Shown here piece after piece: positions 38,171-48,069 of a stretch of DNA of 64,000 bases; positions within the stretch are counted from its first letter, which is position 1; the number at the start of each line of letters is the position of its first letter. The translations under genes were made by a program, and so were the position numbers. The notes under the pieces were generated by a model. The model worked only from the letters and a program-made list of their open reading frames with translations. It was not told the DNA's origin and searched no databases. This stretch comes from Pseudooceanicola nanhaiensis (GTDB taxonomy: Bacteria; Pseudomonadota; Alphaproteobacteria; Rhodobacterales; Rhodobacteraceae), in the NCBI RefSeq assembly GCF_020171315.1, contig NZ_JAIUZP010000010.1:62001-126000 (forward strand). Reading direction: 5' to 3'.

Positions 38171-39202
38171 TCAGGCCTCCCGAGCCATGGCGAGGCGATC
38201 CAGCTCCCGGTGCATCACCCGGAACCAGAGCGGCGGGATCATCGCGAGGGTTGCCATCACCGGCATCGAATAGGGCAACACGGGCATCGCCCCGCGCTCC
38301 AGCTGAAGGGCGGGATAATCGCGGCCCGGGTGGACATGGTGATCGGAATGGCGCGGGGCGTTCAGCATCATCGCGGCGCTGAGCGTCTGCGCGGCGTTCC
38401 AGCTGTGCTCCGGCCCCACGGGGCTGCGGCGTCCGGCCTCGGTCCAGCCGCGGGCCAGCCCATAGTGCTGGACGTAGTCGGACAGCAGGATCTGCCCCTG
38501 CGCGAGCACGGCAAGGGCCAGCAGAACCAGCAGCCCGCCCCAACCGGCCAGCGCCAGCGACAGCAATACCGTGGCGGCGGCCCCGCCGACATAGCCGACA
38601 TAGGGGCTCTTCCACCGGCTGCGGCCCGCGCGGGACAGGGCGGCCCGTTCCGCCGCGCGGCCCCGTCGGAAGGACCCGCCCCAGGCCCGCGGGATGTAGC
38701 GGTAAAAGCTCATGCCGCGCGGCGCGGTGTTCGGGTCGGCCTCGGTCGCCACCTGGGGATGATGCACCCGCAGGTGGGCCGAGGCGTGATGCCCGAAGAG
38801 CATCGTCGTATAGACCAGCGCCCCCAGCCGCCGCGCCCGGCGCTTCGGCTGGTGGATCAGCTCATGCGCATTGGGGTGGGAGACCTGCCCGAAGAAGACC
38901 GCCACACCGAACAGCGCGGGCAGCACCGCCGCGCCCTCCGCCCCGCCGGGCCCGCCGAGCAGCCGCACCGCCATCGCCAGCAAGACCAGATGCGCCAGCC
39001 CCAGCACGACTGACAGCCCCCGGCTGACCGGGAATTCCTGCGCGGGATCGCGGTTGTCCCAGTCTTGCGGCATCAGATGATCCACCGCGGCGGTGAAGAG
39101 CGTGAGGTAGAGCAGGGCCCCCCAGCCCCAGAGCCCGCCGAAGCTGATCGCCAGACCCAGCAGCAGAACCGGCAGAAGCGTGGCGAATGCAAAGAGTTTC
39201 AT
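38171..39202 (-). CDS. AlkB-like membrane di-iron alkane/fatty-acid hydroxylase
   Basis: A 343-residue membrane hydroxylase. The eight-His metal site appears as HELIH (113-117), HLRVHH (143-148) and RHSDHH (284-289), with QHYG (245-248) as the AlkB-type extra box. About six hydrophobic segments surround these. AlkB enzymes insert oxygen at terminal carbons of alkanes using a rubredoxin, which I do not see nearby. The start is ATG 39202; a longer frame upstream lacks a membrane segment. Substrate may be an alkane or another alkyl chain. Confidence 0.85.
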   Translation of the reverse strand: MKLFAFATLLPVLLLGLAISFGGLWGWGALLYLTLFTAAVDHLMPQDWDNRDPAQEFPVSRGLSVVLGLAHLVLLAMAVRLLGGPGGAEGAAVLPALFGVAVFFGQVSHPNAHELIHQPKRRARRLGALVYTTMLFGHHASAHLRVHHPQVATEADPNTAPRGMSFYRYIPRAWGGSFRRGRAAERAALSRAGRSRWKSPYVGYVGGAAATVLLSLALAGWGGLLVLLALAVLAQGQILLSDYVQHYGLARGWTEAGRRSPVGPEHSWNAAQTLSAAMMLNAPRHSDHHVHPGRDYPALQLERGAMPVLPYSMPVMATLAMIPPLWFRVMHRELDRLAMAREA

Positions 39203-39443
39203 GGTATTGTTGTCCTTTCGGAAACGATCCTGCCCGAGCAATGGGGCAAAACCGGGGACAGACTGGGGACATACTCCGGCCCCGGCCCGAAAATCCACCC
39301 GGTCGGGCGGCGCTCCGGACGGGCAGGGCAAGGTCAGCCGTGCCGGTAGAGCCTGTCTTCCCCTTGTGCGCAAGGGCGGGCACACTCTTCCATCCGGGGC
39401 GGTTCCGCATTAGGTGAAGGAAACCCCGGAACGGAGCGCAGAC

Positions 39444-40802
39444 ATGGCCTTCTTCTCGAAACTCAAGGACCGGCTCTTCAAATCCTCCTCAAAGCTTGAG
39501 GAAGGACTGGACGCGATCGTCTCCGAGGGCGGGACGAGCGAACCGGAAGAGCAGCCCACCCCGGCCCCGCAGGAGGTGCCCGCCGCGCCCGCGCCCGAAT
39601 TGCCGCCCGAGCTGCCGCCCGCGCGCGATCCCGAACCGGCTCCCGCGCCTGCGCCCGAGGTTCCGGCCCAGCCGGACCCGGCGCCTGCACCCGCGCCCGA
39701 ACCCCGGCCTGCGCCCGAACCGGGCCCGGCCCCCGAGGCGCCCGTGGAACTGCCGCCCGCGCCGGCCCCCGCGCCTGAGGCGGAGCCCCCGGTCGAGATG
39801 CCGCGCTACGACGACCCCATGCCGGAGCCGATGCCGGAAATCCCCTCCGACACGCAGCTTGCGGCCCGGGCCGCCCCGGCGGCCCCCGCAGCCGCCAAGC
39901 CCAAATCCGTCCTCGGCCGGTTCTTCGGCGGCGGCGGTGGCGGCGCACAGGCCGATGCACCGGTCCTGCGCCGGACGCTGGATGACGACATGCTGGAGCA
40001 GCTCGAAGAGCTGCTGATCGCCTCGGACATGGGCGTGGACACGGCGCTGCGCGTGACCGCCAACATGGCCGAGGGCCGCTATGGCCGCCGCCTCTCGACC
40101 CGCGAGATCAAGGCGCTCATGGCGCAGGAGATCGCCCGGGTGATGGAGCCCGTGGCCCGCCCGCTGCCGCTCTATGCCAAGAAACCGCAGGTGGTGCTGG
40201 TGGTGGGGGTCAACGGCTCTGGCAAGACCACGACCATCGGCAAGCTGGCCTCGCAGTTCCATGCCGCCGGCAAGAAGGTGATCATCGCCGCGGGCGACAC
40301 CTTCCGCGCGGCCGCCGTGGAACAGCTTCAGGTCTGGGGCGACCGGGCCGGTGTGCCGGTGATGAAGGCCGCGCAGGGCGCGGACCCGGCGGCGCTGGCC
40401 TATGACGCCATGGTCCGGGCCGAGCAGGAGGGCGCCGACCTCCTGATGATCGATACCGCGGGCCGCCTGCAGAACCGGGCCGACCTGATGGAGGAACTGG
40501 CCAAGATCGTTCGCGTGATCCGCAAGAAGGACCCCGACGCGCCGCACAACACGCTTCTGGTGCTGGATGCGACCACGGGCCAGAACGCACTGAGCCAGGT
40601 CGAAACCTTCCGCAAGATGTCCGACGTCTCGGGGCTCATCATGACCAAGCTTGACGGCACGGCCAAGGGCGGTGTCCTCGTGGCGCTGGCGGACAAGTTC
40701 GGCCTGCCGATCCACGCCATCGGCGTGGGCGAGCAGATCGACGACCTCGCCCCCTTCGACCCGGAGGATTTCGCCCGGGCCCTGACGGGGGCAGAGAGCT
40801 GA
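39444..40802 (+). CDS. ftsY: Signal recognition particle receptor
   Basis: A 452-residue SRP GTPase receptor. A short amphipathic N-terminus (AFFSKLKDRLFKSS) precedes an acidic Pro/Ala/Glu-rich A domain to about residue 160. The NG domain follows with GVNGSGKTT (near 255), DTAGRLQNR (near 336) and TKLDGTAKGG (near 400). It docks ribosome-SRP complexes at the membrane. ATG 39444 is chosen over a GTG 10 codons upstream because the amphipathic helix follows it directly. Confidence 0.95.
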   Translation: MAFFSKLKDRLFKSSSKLEEGLDAIVSEGGTSEPEEQPTPAPQEVPAAPAPELPPELPPARDPEPAPAPAPEVPAQPDPAPAPAPEPRPAPEPGPAPEAPVELPPAPAPAPEAEPPVEMPRYDDPMPEPMPEIPSDTQLAARAAPAAPAAAKPKSVLGRFFGGGGGGAQADAPVLRRTLDDDMLEQLEELLIASDMGVDTALRVTANMAEGRYGRRLSTREIKALMAQEIARVMEPVARPLPLYAKKPQVVLVVGVNGSGKTTTIGKLASQFHAAGKKVIIAAGDTFRAAAVEQLQVWGDRAGVPVMKAAQGADPAALAYDAMVRAEQEGADLLMIDTAGRLQNRADLMEELAKIVRVIRKKDPDAPHNTLLVLDATTGQNALSQVETFRKMSDVSGLIMTKLDGTAKGGVLVALADKFGLPIHAIGVGEQIDDLAPFDPEDFARALTGAES

Positions 40803-40816
40803 GCCGCGCCGCCGTC

Positions 40817-40862
40817 CCCGGACTTTTCGAAAAGTCGGGTCCGGAAAAGTCCAATTTTCCGG
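40817..40862. repeat. Paired palindromes, copy 2
   Basis: GACTTTTCGAAAAGTC (40821-40836) is a perfect palindrome with near-symmetric GC flanks. It is followed by arms CCGGAAAA (40841-40848) and TTTTCCGG (40855-40862). GGACTTTTC of the first can also pair with GAAAAGTCC of the second. It starts 15 bp after ftsY and lies before the DMT gene. Confidence 0.7.
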
Positions 40863-40902
40863 GCAGCCCTGCGCTGTCATCTCTGCTTCGGACGGCACAC
40901 CC

Positions 40903-41811
40903 ATGAGCGACTGGATCTACCAGCTCGAAGGCACCGAGGCCGGGCATCAGGCGGCGCTGCTTCTGGCGCTCTCCGCGGCGCTGCTGCATGCGATCTTCGG
41001 CTCGCTTCAGAAGGGCAAGGTCGATCCCTGGCTCTCGCGCGGCGCCATCGACACCGCGCTGGCCGTGATGAGCGCACCCATGGCGTTCTTCCTCGTGCCC
41101 TGGCCCGAGGGCAGCCAGTGGTTGCTGATGATCGGGGCCATGGTGATCCACTTCGCCTACAAGCTCGGTATGGCGCTGGCCTATTCCCGCGGCGCCTATA
41201 CGGTCGTCTACCCGGTGGTGCGCGGCATGGGGCCGTTCTTCACCGTGATCGGCGCCTATTTCATCTTTGGCGAGGTCTTCACGCTGGGCCAGTGGCTGGG
41301 CGTGCTGGTGCTGATGGGCGGTATCCTCGGCCTCGCGCTCTACAACCTGCGCCACATCGACGTGGACCGGGAGACGCTCGTGCCTGCGCTCTGGCTCGCG
41401 GTGATGACCGGGGGGCTGGTGGCGCTCTACACCACCTATGACGCCTATGCGATCCGCGCGATGGAGCCGTTTACCTTCCTCGCGTGGTTCTTCTTCCTGA
41501 CTGCGCTCGATTTTCCGCTGCTCATGGTCTGGCGGCTGACGCGGATGGAGCCGTCGAAGCGCCCGGCGCTCGGCCAGATGGCGCGGATCGGCATTCCCGG
41601 CGCGCTGGTGGCCTATGGCTCCTTCGGGACGGTGATGCTGGCCACGCGGCTCGACAAGGTGGGCGAAGCAGCGGTCCTGCGCGAGACCTCGACCGTTTTT
41701 GCCGCCGTCATCGGCTGGGTCATCCTGAAGGAAACCGTCGGCCCGCGACGGATCGCGCTGATGTCAATGATTGCGATTGGCGCCGTAATCGTCGAAATGG
41801 CAGGGAAATAG
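40903..41811 (+). CDS. DMT-superfamily (EamA) transporter
   Basis: A 302-residue membrane protein with about ten helices and two EamA halves, the second beginning near residue 155. The conserved GEVFTLGQWLGVLVLMGG and C-terminal ETVGPRRIALMSMIAIG segments fit EamA exporters of small metabolites. The substrate is unknown. The septation protein gene follows after 28 bp. Confidence 0.87.
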   Translation: MSDWIYQLEGTEAGHQAALLLALSAALLHAIFGSLQKGKVDPWLSRGAIDTALAVMSAPMAFFLVPWPEGSQWLLMIGAMVIHFAYKLGMALAYSRGAYTVVYPVVRGMGPFFTVIGAYFIFGEVFTLGQWLGVLVLMGGILGLALYNLRHIDVDRETLVPALWLAVMTGGLVALYTTYDAYAIRAMEPFTFLAWFFFLTALDFPLLMVWRLTRMEPSKRPALGQMARIGIPGALVAYGSFGTVMLATRLDKVGEAAVLRETSTVFAAVIGWVILKETVGPRRIALMSMIAIGAVIVEMAGK

Positions 41812-41839
41812 TTCAGGATATTTGCAGGAGCCGCCTTTC

Positions 41840-42505
41840 ATGGCTGACAAGCCCGCCCAGACCTCCGCCCCGAAGACGGACCGGAAGAAGATCCATCCGC
41901 TGCTGAAGACCGGCCTCGAACTGGGGCCGATCATCGTCTTCTTCGCGGCCTACATCTGGCTCAAGGACGAGACTTTCCAGATCGGCGGGCGGGACTACGA
42001 GGGCTTCATCCTCGTGACGGCGGGCTTCATTCCCCTGATGCTGATCTGCACCGGCATCCTGTGGAAGCTGACGGGTCATCTGTCGAAGATGCAGATCGTC
42101 ACGGCCGTGCTGATCACCGTCTTCGGCGGGCTGTCGGTCTGGCTGAACGACGACCGGTTCTTCAAGATGAAGCCGACGCTGATCTACCTGCTCTTCGGCG
42201 GCGCGCTCGGCGTCGGGCTGCTGCGTGGGGAAAGCTGGCTCGCGCTGGTGATGGAAGAGGTGCTGCCGCTGACCCATGAGGGCTGGATGATTCTGACCCG
42301 GCGGCTCTGTGCCTTCTTCCTCGGCCTCGCGGTGCTGAACGAGGTGATCTGGCGGACGATGAGCACGGAAAGCTGGGTCTATTTCAAGACCTTCGGCCTG
42401 ACCGCCGCGATCTTCCTCTTCTTCATCACCCAGAACAGCGTTTTCACCAAACACGCGCTGGAGGACGAGGGCGGCGATAACGACAAGGGCCCCGGGGCGG
42501 CCTGA
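41840..42505 (+). CDS. Inner-membrane septation protein A (YciB/IspZ family)
   Basis: A 221-residue membrane protein with about five to six helices. ELGPIIVFFAAY, KMKPTLIYLLFG and NEVIWR are characteristic of YciB/IspZ proteins, which affect cell division and envelope integrity. ATG 41840 has GCAGGAG upstream. It likely shares a transcript with the DMT transporter and lies near ftsY, a common alphaproteobacterial grouping. Confidence 0.9.
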   Translation: MADKPAQTSAPKTDRKKIHPLLKTGLELGPIIVFFAAYIWLKDETFQIGGRDYEGFILVTAGFIPLMLICTGILWKLTGHLSKMQIVTAVLITVFGGLSVWLNDDRFFKMKPTLIYLLFGGALGVGLLRGESWLALVMEEVLPLTHEGWMILTRRLCAFFLGLAVLNEVIWRTMSTESWVYFKTFGLTAAIFLFFITQNSVFTKHALEDEGGDNDKGPGAA

Positions 42506-42716
42506 GCGCGCTGCGTCCGGCCCGCGGCCCGTGCCCGGGCCATCTATTGCTGAGCTTTTCGTCGCCGCGGGGCTCGCGCGCCGTGGCAAGCCCCGCCAGT
42601 GCGGGCCGTCCTGTCTGTCGCCTGCCGTCGCGGAGCCGTCGCCTCTCTTGCCCGCCATCGCGGGGCTAGGGCCTTGCCCGGCCACGCGGGGCGGCCCTTG
42701 CGCCTCGACGGCTTGC

Positions 42717-44618
42717 CTAGGCGGCGAGCCCTGTCTCGGGATCGTCCCGCGCGGGCGGGCGCGCCATGTCCGCGGGCAGGGTCAGGCGGAAGAGGCAGCC
42801 ACGCCCGGGGGCGTCCTCGATGTCGAGGCAGCCGCCCCAACGGTCCGCGATCTTGGTGATGAAGGCCAGCCCCAGCCCGGTGCCGCCGCCTTCATCGCGG
42901 GTCTTGCCGGTGCGCAGCGGCAGGCGCAGGCGGTCCCTGTCCGCCTCGGGGATGCCGGGGCCGTCGTCCTCGACCTCCAGCACGGTGTGGTCCTCTGCCT
43001 GCGCGAGGCGAATGTGGATGCGACCGCTGGCCCGGTCATGGTGGCACAGGGCGTTGCCCACGAGGTTGCGCAGGATGATCTCGAACTCGGTCCGCACGAA
43101 GGTCACCTGCGCGGGCAGCGGTCCGGTGACGACGTCGAACCCGGGCGGGGGCGAAAGGCTGGCGACGATCTGCTCTATGACCGGCGCGGGGTCGAAGCGC
43201 GTGGCGCCGGCCGCCTCCCGTCCGATCAGCGCATAGGTCAGGAGGCCATCCACCAGCGCCTCGAGCCGCGCGGTCTGGGCCTTCATCTCGCTCAGGTGCT
43301 CTGACAGCGGGGGCGGGACCGGGCTCAGGTCCTCCTCGATCCAGCTGGGCAGAACGCAGAGCGCGCGCAGCGGCGTCTTCAGGTCATGGGCGGCGGCGCG
43401 GGCGAAATCCTCCAGCTCGCCGTTGGCGCGCTTCAGCTCGGCATTGGTGATCTGCAGCAGGTTCTTGGCGCGCGTCTCGCGCGAGAGGGTCAACTGCAGC
43501 TGCGCGGTCATCTGGTTCAGCGCGCGCGCCAGCCGTCCGACCTCGTCCCGGCCCTGAACCGCGATCGCCACGTTGCGCTCCCCGGCAGAGAGCCGCCCGG
43601 CCACCTCGGAGAGATCGACAAGCCGCCGGGTGGTGCCGTGGATCAGGACCCAGGCGCCCGCCGTGGCCAGCAGGGCGATGACGGCGGTGACAAGGCCGCT
43701 CTGAACCAGATCGGCGCTGGCGAGCGTGCGGCGGACCTGCGCGGGCAGCGTGGCAATCAGGAGCCAGTGGCGGGGGGACTGGCCCTGCGCGACGGTGACC
43801 CAGCCTGCCGCCGCATCGTAGTGGACCCCGCCCGCGTCGAGCGTGAGCACCCGGATGTCGTCCTCTGCGGGCAGCGCGGGCAGGGGGATGCCGAACTCCG
43901 ACATGAAATCATGGCCATTCCCCAGTTCCTGTCCATGAAGCCACGCGCCGTCGGGATGCAGCAGGTAGCCGCCGGTCTGATCCACCAGCCGAAGCGAGAC
44001 GTTCCCCAGCTGTGCCGGTGGCAGCAGGGCCCGGCCGTGCAGGTTCAGGACAATGCCGCCCCGGCGGCTGCCATCCGCGTCGAAGAGGGGCGCGGCCAGC
44101 CGGAGGGTCGAGACATGCGGCACCTCGATCATACCGCCCTCGCGGTTGAGGTTGAGTGGCGAGACATAGGTCTGCCCCGGGCCGAGCAGGAGCATCTGCG
44201 TGACATAGGTGCGGGCGGATTTGTCCTGAAGCTCGTCCCGGGTGCGGATGCGCACCCCCTCGGGACGGCGATCAATGCGGATCTTTTCGTGGCCCTGACG
44301 GTCGATGTAGCGCGCCTGCAGGAGGTCCGGATGGGCCGCGACGAGCGCGTGCAGCCGCAGGGTGAGCGGGTCGAGATCGCCGCCGACGAGGAACTCTGCC
44401 ACGGCGGGGCCGTGCAGGAGTTCCTGCAACTGGTTCAGATGCGCCGTGACACCGGCCTGCAACTGATCCGCATGGGTGGCGACGCGGCTGGCAAGCGAGG
44501 CCGTGATGCTCTCTTGCAGGCGCTGGTCCGTGCGGTAAGTGCCGAAGAGCAGCACGAGGATGGCGGTGGCCAGCACGCTGGCCACGGCGATGATCTGGAT
44601 GCGGGCGGTAAGGGACAC
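42717..44618 (-). CDS. Sensor histidine kinase with periplasmic sensor domain
   Basis: A 633-residue kinase. A membrane helix (about 8-28) is followed by a periplasmic Cache-like sensor (about 35-290) and a second helix near 300-325. HAMP, the HisKA domain with His411 (AAHDLKTPLRAL) and HATPase_c (DDGPGIPEAD, GGTGLGLAF) complete it. It starts with GTG 44618. A stand-alone receiver gene ends 15 bp upstream, an arrangement used by kinases that phosphorylate Rcp-like receivers. The signal is unknown. Confidence 0.85.
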   Translation of the reverse strand: MSLTARIQIIAVASVLATAILVLLFGTYRTDQRLQESITASLASRVATHADQLQAGVTAHLNQLQELLHGPAVAEFLVGGDLDPLTLRLHALVAAHPDLLQARYIDRQGHEKIRIDRRPEGVRIRTRDELQDKSARTYVTQMLLLGPGQTYVSPLNLNREGGMIEVPHVSTLRLAAPLFDADGSRRGGIVLNLHGRALLPPAQLGNVSLRLVDQTGGYLLHPDGAWLHGQELGNGHDFMSEFGIPLPALPAEDDIRVLTLDAGGVHYDAAAGWVTVAQGQSPRHWLLIATLPAQVRRTLASADLVQSGLVTAVIALLATAGAWVLIHGTTRRLVDLSEVAGRLSAGERNVAIAVQGRDEVGRLARALNQMTAQLQLTLSRETRAKNLLQITNAELKRANGELEDFARAAAHDLKTPLRALCVLPSWIEEDLSPVPPPLSEHLSEMKAQTARLEALVDGLLTYALIGREAAGATRFDPAPVIEQIVASLSPPPGFDVVTGPLPAQVTFVRTEFEIILRNLVGNALCHHDRASGRIHIRLAQAEDHTVLEVEDDGPGIPEADRDRLRLPLRTGKTRDEGGGTGLGLAFITKIADRWGGCLDIEDAPGRGCLFRLTLPADMARPPARDDPETGLAA

Positions 44619-44633
44619 GGCGATCCCGCGCGC

Positions 44634-45125
44634 TCAGGCCCCGGGCCCCAGGGCGCCGGGAAGGTCCCAGGCGGCGGGGAGGGGGAGGGCGCTGCCGCGC
44701 GGCAGATCGACCGAACCCGCATAGCAGCTCAACAGGCGGACCTTTGTCACGAAGGCCTCGTAGGAGGAGCTCTTGGTCAGATAGCCCGCGATGTTGAAGC
44801 CATAGGCCCGCTGCACGTCACCGGGATCGAGGGAGGTGGTCAGGACGAAGACCACGTGGTCGCGCAGGTCGGGATCGCTGCGCAGTTCTGCCAGGAATTC
44901 GAAACCGTCCATCAGCGGCATGTTCAGGTCCAGCACGATCAGCAGCGGCCGATCGACCCGCTCTTCGGGGGTGCGGCGGCGCAGCCTGTCGAGTGCGCCG
45001 CGCCCGTTGTTGGCCACATGGACCGGGGAGGCGAGACCGACCTTAGACACCGCACGTTTGAAAATCGTGATGTCCATGCGGTCGTCCTCGACCAGCAGGA
45101 AGTTGGGAGCTGTTCCACCGGTCAT
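44634..45125 (-). CDS. Single-domain response regulator (Rcp-like)
   Basis: A 163-residue receiver without output domain. EDD at 13-15 and phospho-acceptor Asp66 (LLIVLDLNMPLMDG) are clear, and LTKSSS holds the conserved Lys. The form resembles Rcp1-type receivers that act with phytochrome-like or HAMP kinases. A GGAAAGGTGG site precedes the ATG. It is first in an operon with the kinase. Confidence 0.88.
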   Translation of the reverse strand: MTGGTAPNFLLVEDDRMDITIFKRAVSKVGLASPVHVANNGRGALDRLRRRTPEERVDRPLLIVLDLNMPLMDGFEFLAELRSDPDLRDHVVFVLTTSLDPGDVQRAYGFNIAGYLTKSSSYEAFVTKVRLLSCYAGSVDLPRGSALPLPAAWDLPGALGPGA

Positions 45126-45583
45126 CGGTTTCCACCTTTCCTTCAGAGACGGTCGCGGGTCTGCGGAAGCTAACGCCGAGGGCTGAACGAAGCGTTACCG
45201 CCGCCCGGATCAGGCGGTGTCCGTCCCGGGTGAGAGACGGGGCGAGGGGACGGGCGGGGGGCGAAAGGCGGCAAGGGTAGGCCCGACGGCTTGCTTGCCG
45301 GGGCGGAGCGCGGCGGAGGGGCGACTGAATGGGCCCGACTGACCGCGCCGACTGAACAGGCCCCCTGACTGGGCACGTTGACTGGGCCCCCTGACGCGAC
45401 CACGGGCACGAGCGGGGCGATGCGGGCAGGAAGCGGGCAGGGCGGCCCGGGTGGCACCCAACCGATGCTGCATTGCAGCGCCGCGCTGTTGCGCCATGGT
45501 CCCAATGGCCTATAAGGCGGGGGATCCCCCGCGTGCGGGTGTTGCACGCGCCCAAGACCACCCTCAGCCGAAACCGGATTCCC
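45126..45583. other. 458-bp divergent gap before the SulP gene
   Basis: No credible gene. The GC-rich stretch contains a degenerate tandem repeat of GACTG units (45323-45397). Frames across it are Arg/Pro-rich and lack domains. It should hold promoters for the response-regulator operon (minus) and the SulP gene (plus). Confidence 0.5.
45323..45397 (+). repeat. Degenerate GACTG tandem repeat
   Basis: GACTG occurs at 45323, 45337, 45350, 45367 and 45380, with a GAC remnant at 45393; spacing is 13-17 bp and several units are followed by GGGCCC-like sequence. It may be a decayed minisatellite or a row of protein-binding sites. Confidence 0.45.
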
Positions 45584-47068
45584 ATGATCGATCTCGCCAC
45601 CTATCGTCAGCAATGGACGGGTTCCATCCGTCCCGACATCCTCTCGGGGCTTGTCGTGGCGCTGGCCCTCATCCCCGAGGCCATCGCCTTCTCCATCATC
45701 GCGGGGGTCGACCCCAAGGTCGGGCTCTATGCCTCCTTCTCCATCGCCGTGATCTCGGCCATCACGGGCGGACGGCCCGCGATGATCTCGGCCGCGACGG
45801 CGGCGACGGCGGTGATCATGGTCGGCCTCGTGCGCGATCACGGGCTGGAATACCTGCTGGCCGCGACGATCCTGACCGGCGTGCTGCAGGTCCTCGCAGG
45901 GATGCTGAAGCTGGGCTACGTCATGCGCTTCGTCTCCTCCTCGGTGATGACCGGCTTCGTCAACTCGCTGGCGATCCTGATCTTCATGGCGCAGCTGCCG
46001 GAGCTGATCGGGGTGCCGCCGCTGACCTACGTCATGGTCGCGGCCGGCCTTGCGATCATCTACCTCTTCCCGATGGTGACCCGGGCGGTGCCCTCGCCGC
46101 TGGTCTCCATCGTGGTGCTGACGGTGATCACGCTGACCTTCGGCTTCGACCTGCGCACCGTGGGCGACATGGGCGAGCTGCCCGATGCCTTCCCGGTCTT
46201 CCTGCTGCCGGACGTGCCCTTCAACCTCGACACGCTGCTGATCATCCTGCCCTATTCGGCGGCGATCGCGGCGGTGGGCCTGCTGGAAAGCCTGATGACC
46301 CAGCAACTGGTGGATGACCTGACCGACACCACCACCTCGCGCAACCAGGAGTGCATCGGGCAGGGCCTGTCGAACTTCTTCACCGGCTTCATCGGCGGCA
46401 TGGCGGGCTGCGCCATGATCGGCCAGTCGATGATCAACGTGAAGTCGGGCGGTCGCGGGCGGCTGTCGACCTTCGTGGCTGGCATCGTGCTGCTGTTCCT
46501 GATCGTGGTGCTGGGCGACATCGTGGCGCGCATCCCCATGGCGGCGCTGGTGGCGGTGATGATCATGGTCTCGATCGGCACCTTCTCGTGGTCGTCGATC
46601 AAGAACCTGCGCACCCATCCCAAGAGCTCCTCCATCGTCATGCTGGCGACCGTGGTGATCGTGGTCTGGACCCACAACCTCGCCATCGGGGTGCTGGTGG
46701 GCGTGCTGCTCTCGGGCATCTTCTTCGCGTGGAAGATCGCGCAGCTCTTCAAGGTCACCTCCGAGGTCACGGCGGACGGGCGGCACCGGACCTACCGGGT
46801 CGAGGGGCAGCTCTTCTTTGCCTCCTCCGAGGACTTCATGAAGGCCTTCGACTTCCGCGAGGCACCCGAGAAGGTCACCATCGACGTGAGCGAGGCCCAT
46901 ATCTGGGACATTTCCTCGGTTGCGGCGCTGGACATGGCCGTGCTGAAGTTCCGCAGGGAAGGGGCCGAGGTGGAGATCGTGGGGCTGAACAAGGCTTCCG
47001 CCACCATCGTCGACCGTCTGGCCGAGCACGACAAGCCCGGCGCCATGGACAAGATGCTGAGCCACTGA
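45584..47068 (+). CDS. SulP-family anion transporter with STAS domain
   Basis: A 494-residue transporter. The membrane part has about 10-14 helices, with [16 protein letters not shown] at the N-terminus and [13 protein letters not shown] in the centre, both typical of SulP proteins. A cytoplasmic STAS domain follows (about 390-485, [18 protein letters not shown]). Substrates of the family include sulfate and bicarbonate; which applies is unknown. ATG 45584 places the first helix normally. A universal stress protein follows 10 bp later. Confidence 0.88.
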   Translation: MIDLATYRQQWTGSIRPDILSGLVVALALIPEAIAFSIIAGVDPKVGLYASFSIAVISAITGGRPAMISAATAATAVIMVGLVRDHGLEYLLAATILTGVLQVLAGMLKLGYVMRFVSSSVMTGFVNSLAILIFMAQLPELIGVPPLTYVMVAAGLAIIYLFPMVTRAVPSPLVSIVVLTVITLTFGFDLRTVGDMGELPDAFPVFLLPDVPFNLDTLLIILPYSAAIAAVGLLESLMTQQLVDDLTDTTTSRNQECIGQGLSNFFTGFIGGMAGCAMIGQSMINVKSGGRGRLSTFVAGIVLLFLIVVLGDIVARIPMAALVAVMIMVSIGTFSWSSIKNLRTHPKSSSIVMLATVVIVVWTHNLAIGVLVGVLLSGIFFAWKIAQLFKVTSEVTADGRHRTYRVEGQLFFASSEDFMKAFDFREAPEKVTIDVSEAHIWDISSVAALDMAVLKFRREGAEVEIVGLNKASATIVDRLAEHDKPGAMDKMLSH

Positions 47069-47078
47069 GGGGGACAAG

Positions 47079-47933
47079 ATGACAACGATACTCGCACTGG
47101 TCGACGGCTCGGCCTATTCGGAAAGCGTCTGCCGCCACGCGGCCTGGATCGCCGCGCGCAGCGGGGCGGGGGTGAAGCTTTACCACGTGCTCGGCCGCCG
47201 CGAGGCGCCGGACCGCGGTGACCTCTCGGGGCAGATCAAGCTGGGCGCCCGCACCCGGCTGATGGAGGAACTGGCGACGCTCGACGAACAGCGCGCCAAG
47301 CTGACCCACGCGCAGGGCCGCGCGATCCTGGAGGATGCGCAGGCGCTGGTGCAGGAGGCCGCCGGGGGCGTGAGCGTCGAGACCCGCCTGCGGCAGGGCG
47401 ACATCGTCGAGACGGTGACCGCCAAGGAAGAGCAGGGCGACCTGATCGTCATCGGCAAGCGCGGCGAGGCCGCGGATTTCGCCAAGCTGCACCTCGGCTC
47501 CAACCTCGAACGGATCGTGCGGGCGGCGACCAAGCCGGTCTTCGTGGCGAACCGCGCCTTCAAGCCGATCCAGAAGGTGGTCATTGCCTATGACGGCGGG
47601 CCCTCGGCGATGAAGGCCGTGGACCTCGTGGCCCGCAGCCCGCTCTTTGCCGGGCTCGACTGCCTCGTGGTGACCGTGGGCGGCGAGACGCCGAAGATCA
47701 CGGAAGGTCTGCGCGATGCCAAGGCGACGCTCGCGGCAGGCGGCCATCAGGCGGAGACGCGGGTGGTCGAGGGCCAGCCCGAGACGGCCCTGGCCGAGGT
47801 TATCGAGGCAGAAGGCGCCGACCTGCTGGTCATGGGCGCCTGGGGCCACAGCCGCATGCGCAACCTGATCATCGGGTCGACCACGACCGAGATGATCCGC
47901 TCCTGCAAGGTGCCCGTGCTCCTGATGAAGTGA
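47079..47933 (+). CDS. Tandem-domain universal stress protein
   Basis: A 284-residue protein with two UspA domains. The second ends with GAWGHSRMRNLIIGS, the G-x2-G-x9-G(S/T) ATP-binding loop. The first has the similar GKRGEAADFAKLHLGS, with one extra residue in the loop. Tandem Usp proteins are linked with ion or anion transporters in many bacteria, and this one follows a SulP gene closely, so it may regulate transport. Confidence 0.87.
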   Translation: MTTILALVDGSAYSESVCRHAAWIAARSGAGVKLYHVLGRREAPDRGDLSGQIKLGARTRLMEELATLDEQRAKLTHAQGRAILEDAQALVQEAAGGVSVETRLRQGDIVETVTAKEEQGDLIVIGKRGEAADFAKLHLGSNLERIVRAATKPVFVANRAFKPIQKVVIAYDGGPSAMKAVDLVARSPLFAGLDCLVVTVGGETPKITEGLRDAKATLAAGGHQAETRVVEGQPETALAEVIEAEGADLLVMGAWGHSRMRNLIIGSTTTEMIRSCKVPVLLMK

Positions 47934-47997
47934 GGCGACGGCGGCCTCGTGTCCGGGGCACCCGGGCCCGAGGTCCTGACGCCGGGGCGCAGCCCCG

Positions 47998-48042
47998 CCG
48001 TTTTCTTCGAAGAAAACGGACCGGAAAATTCGAATTTTCCGG
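47998..48042. repeat. Paired TTCGAA palindromes, copy 3
   Basis: Two perfect 22-bp palindromes separated by one base: 47998-48019 (half-site CCGTTTTCTTC) and 48021-48042 (half-site CCGGAAAATTC). They start 65 bp after the stress-protein stop, between convergent genes, so could serve as a bidirectional terminator or processing site. Confidence 0.85.
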
Positions 48043-48069
48043 ACATGGCCGCGGGGCGCGTGACCGTCG

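Noticed and set aside
45170-47077. A 635-codon minus-strand frame across the SulP gene
   Set aside because: Antisense to a clear SulP transporter; the product is His/Gln/Arg-rich low-complexity.
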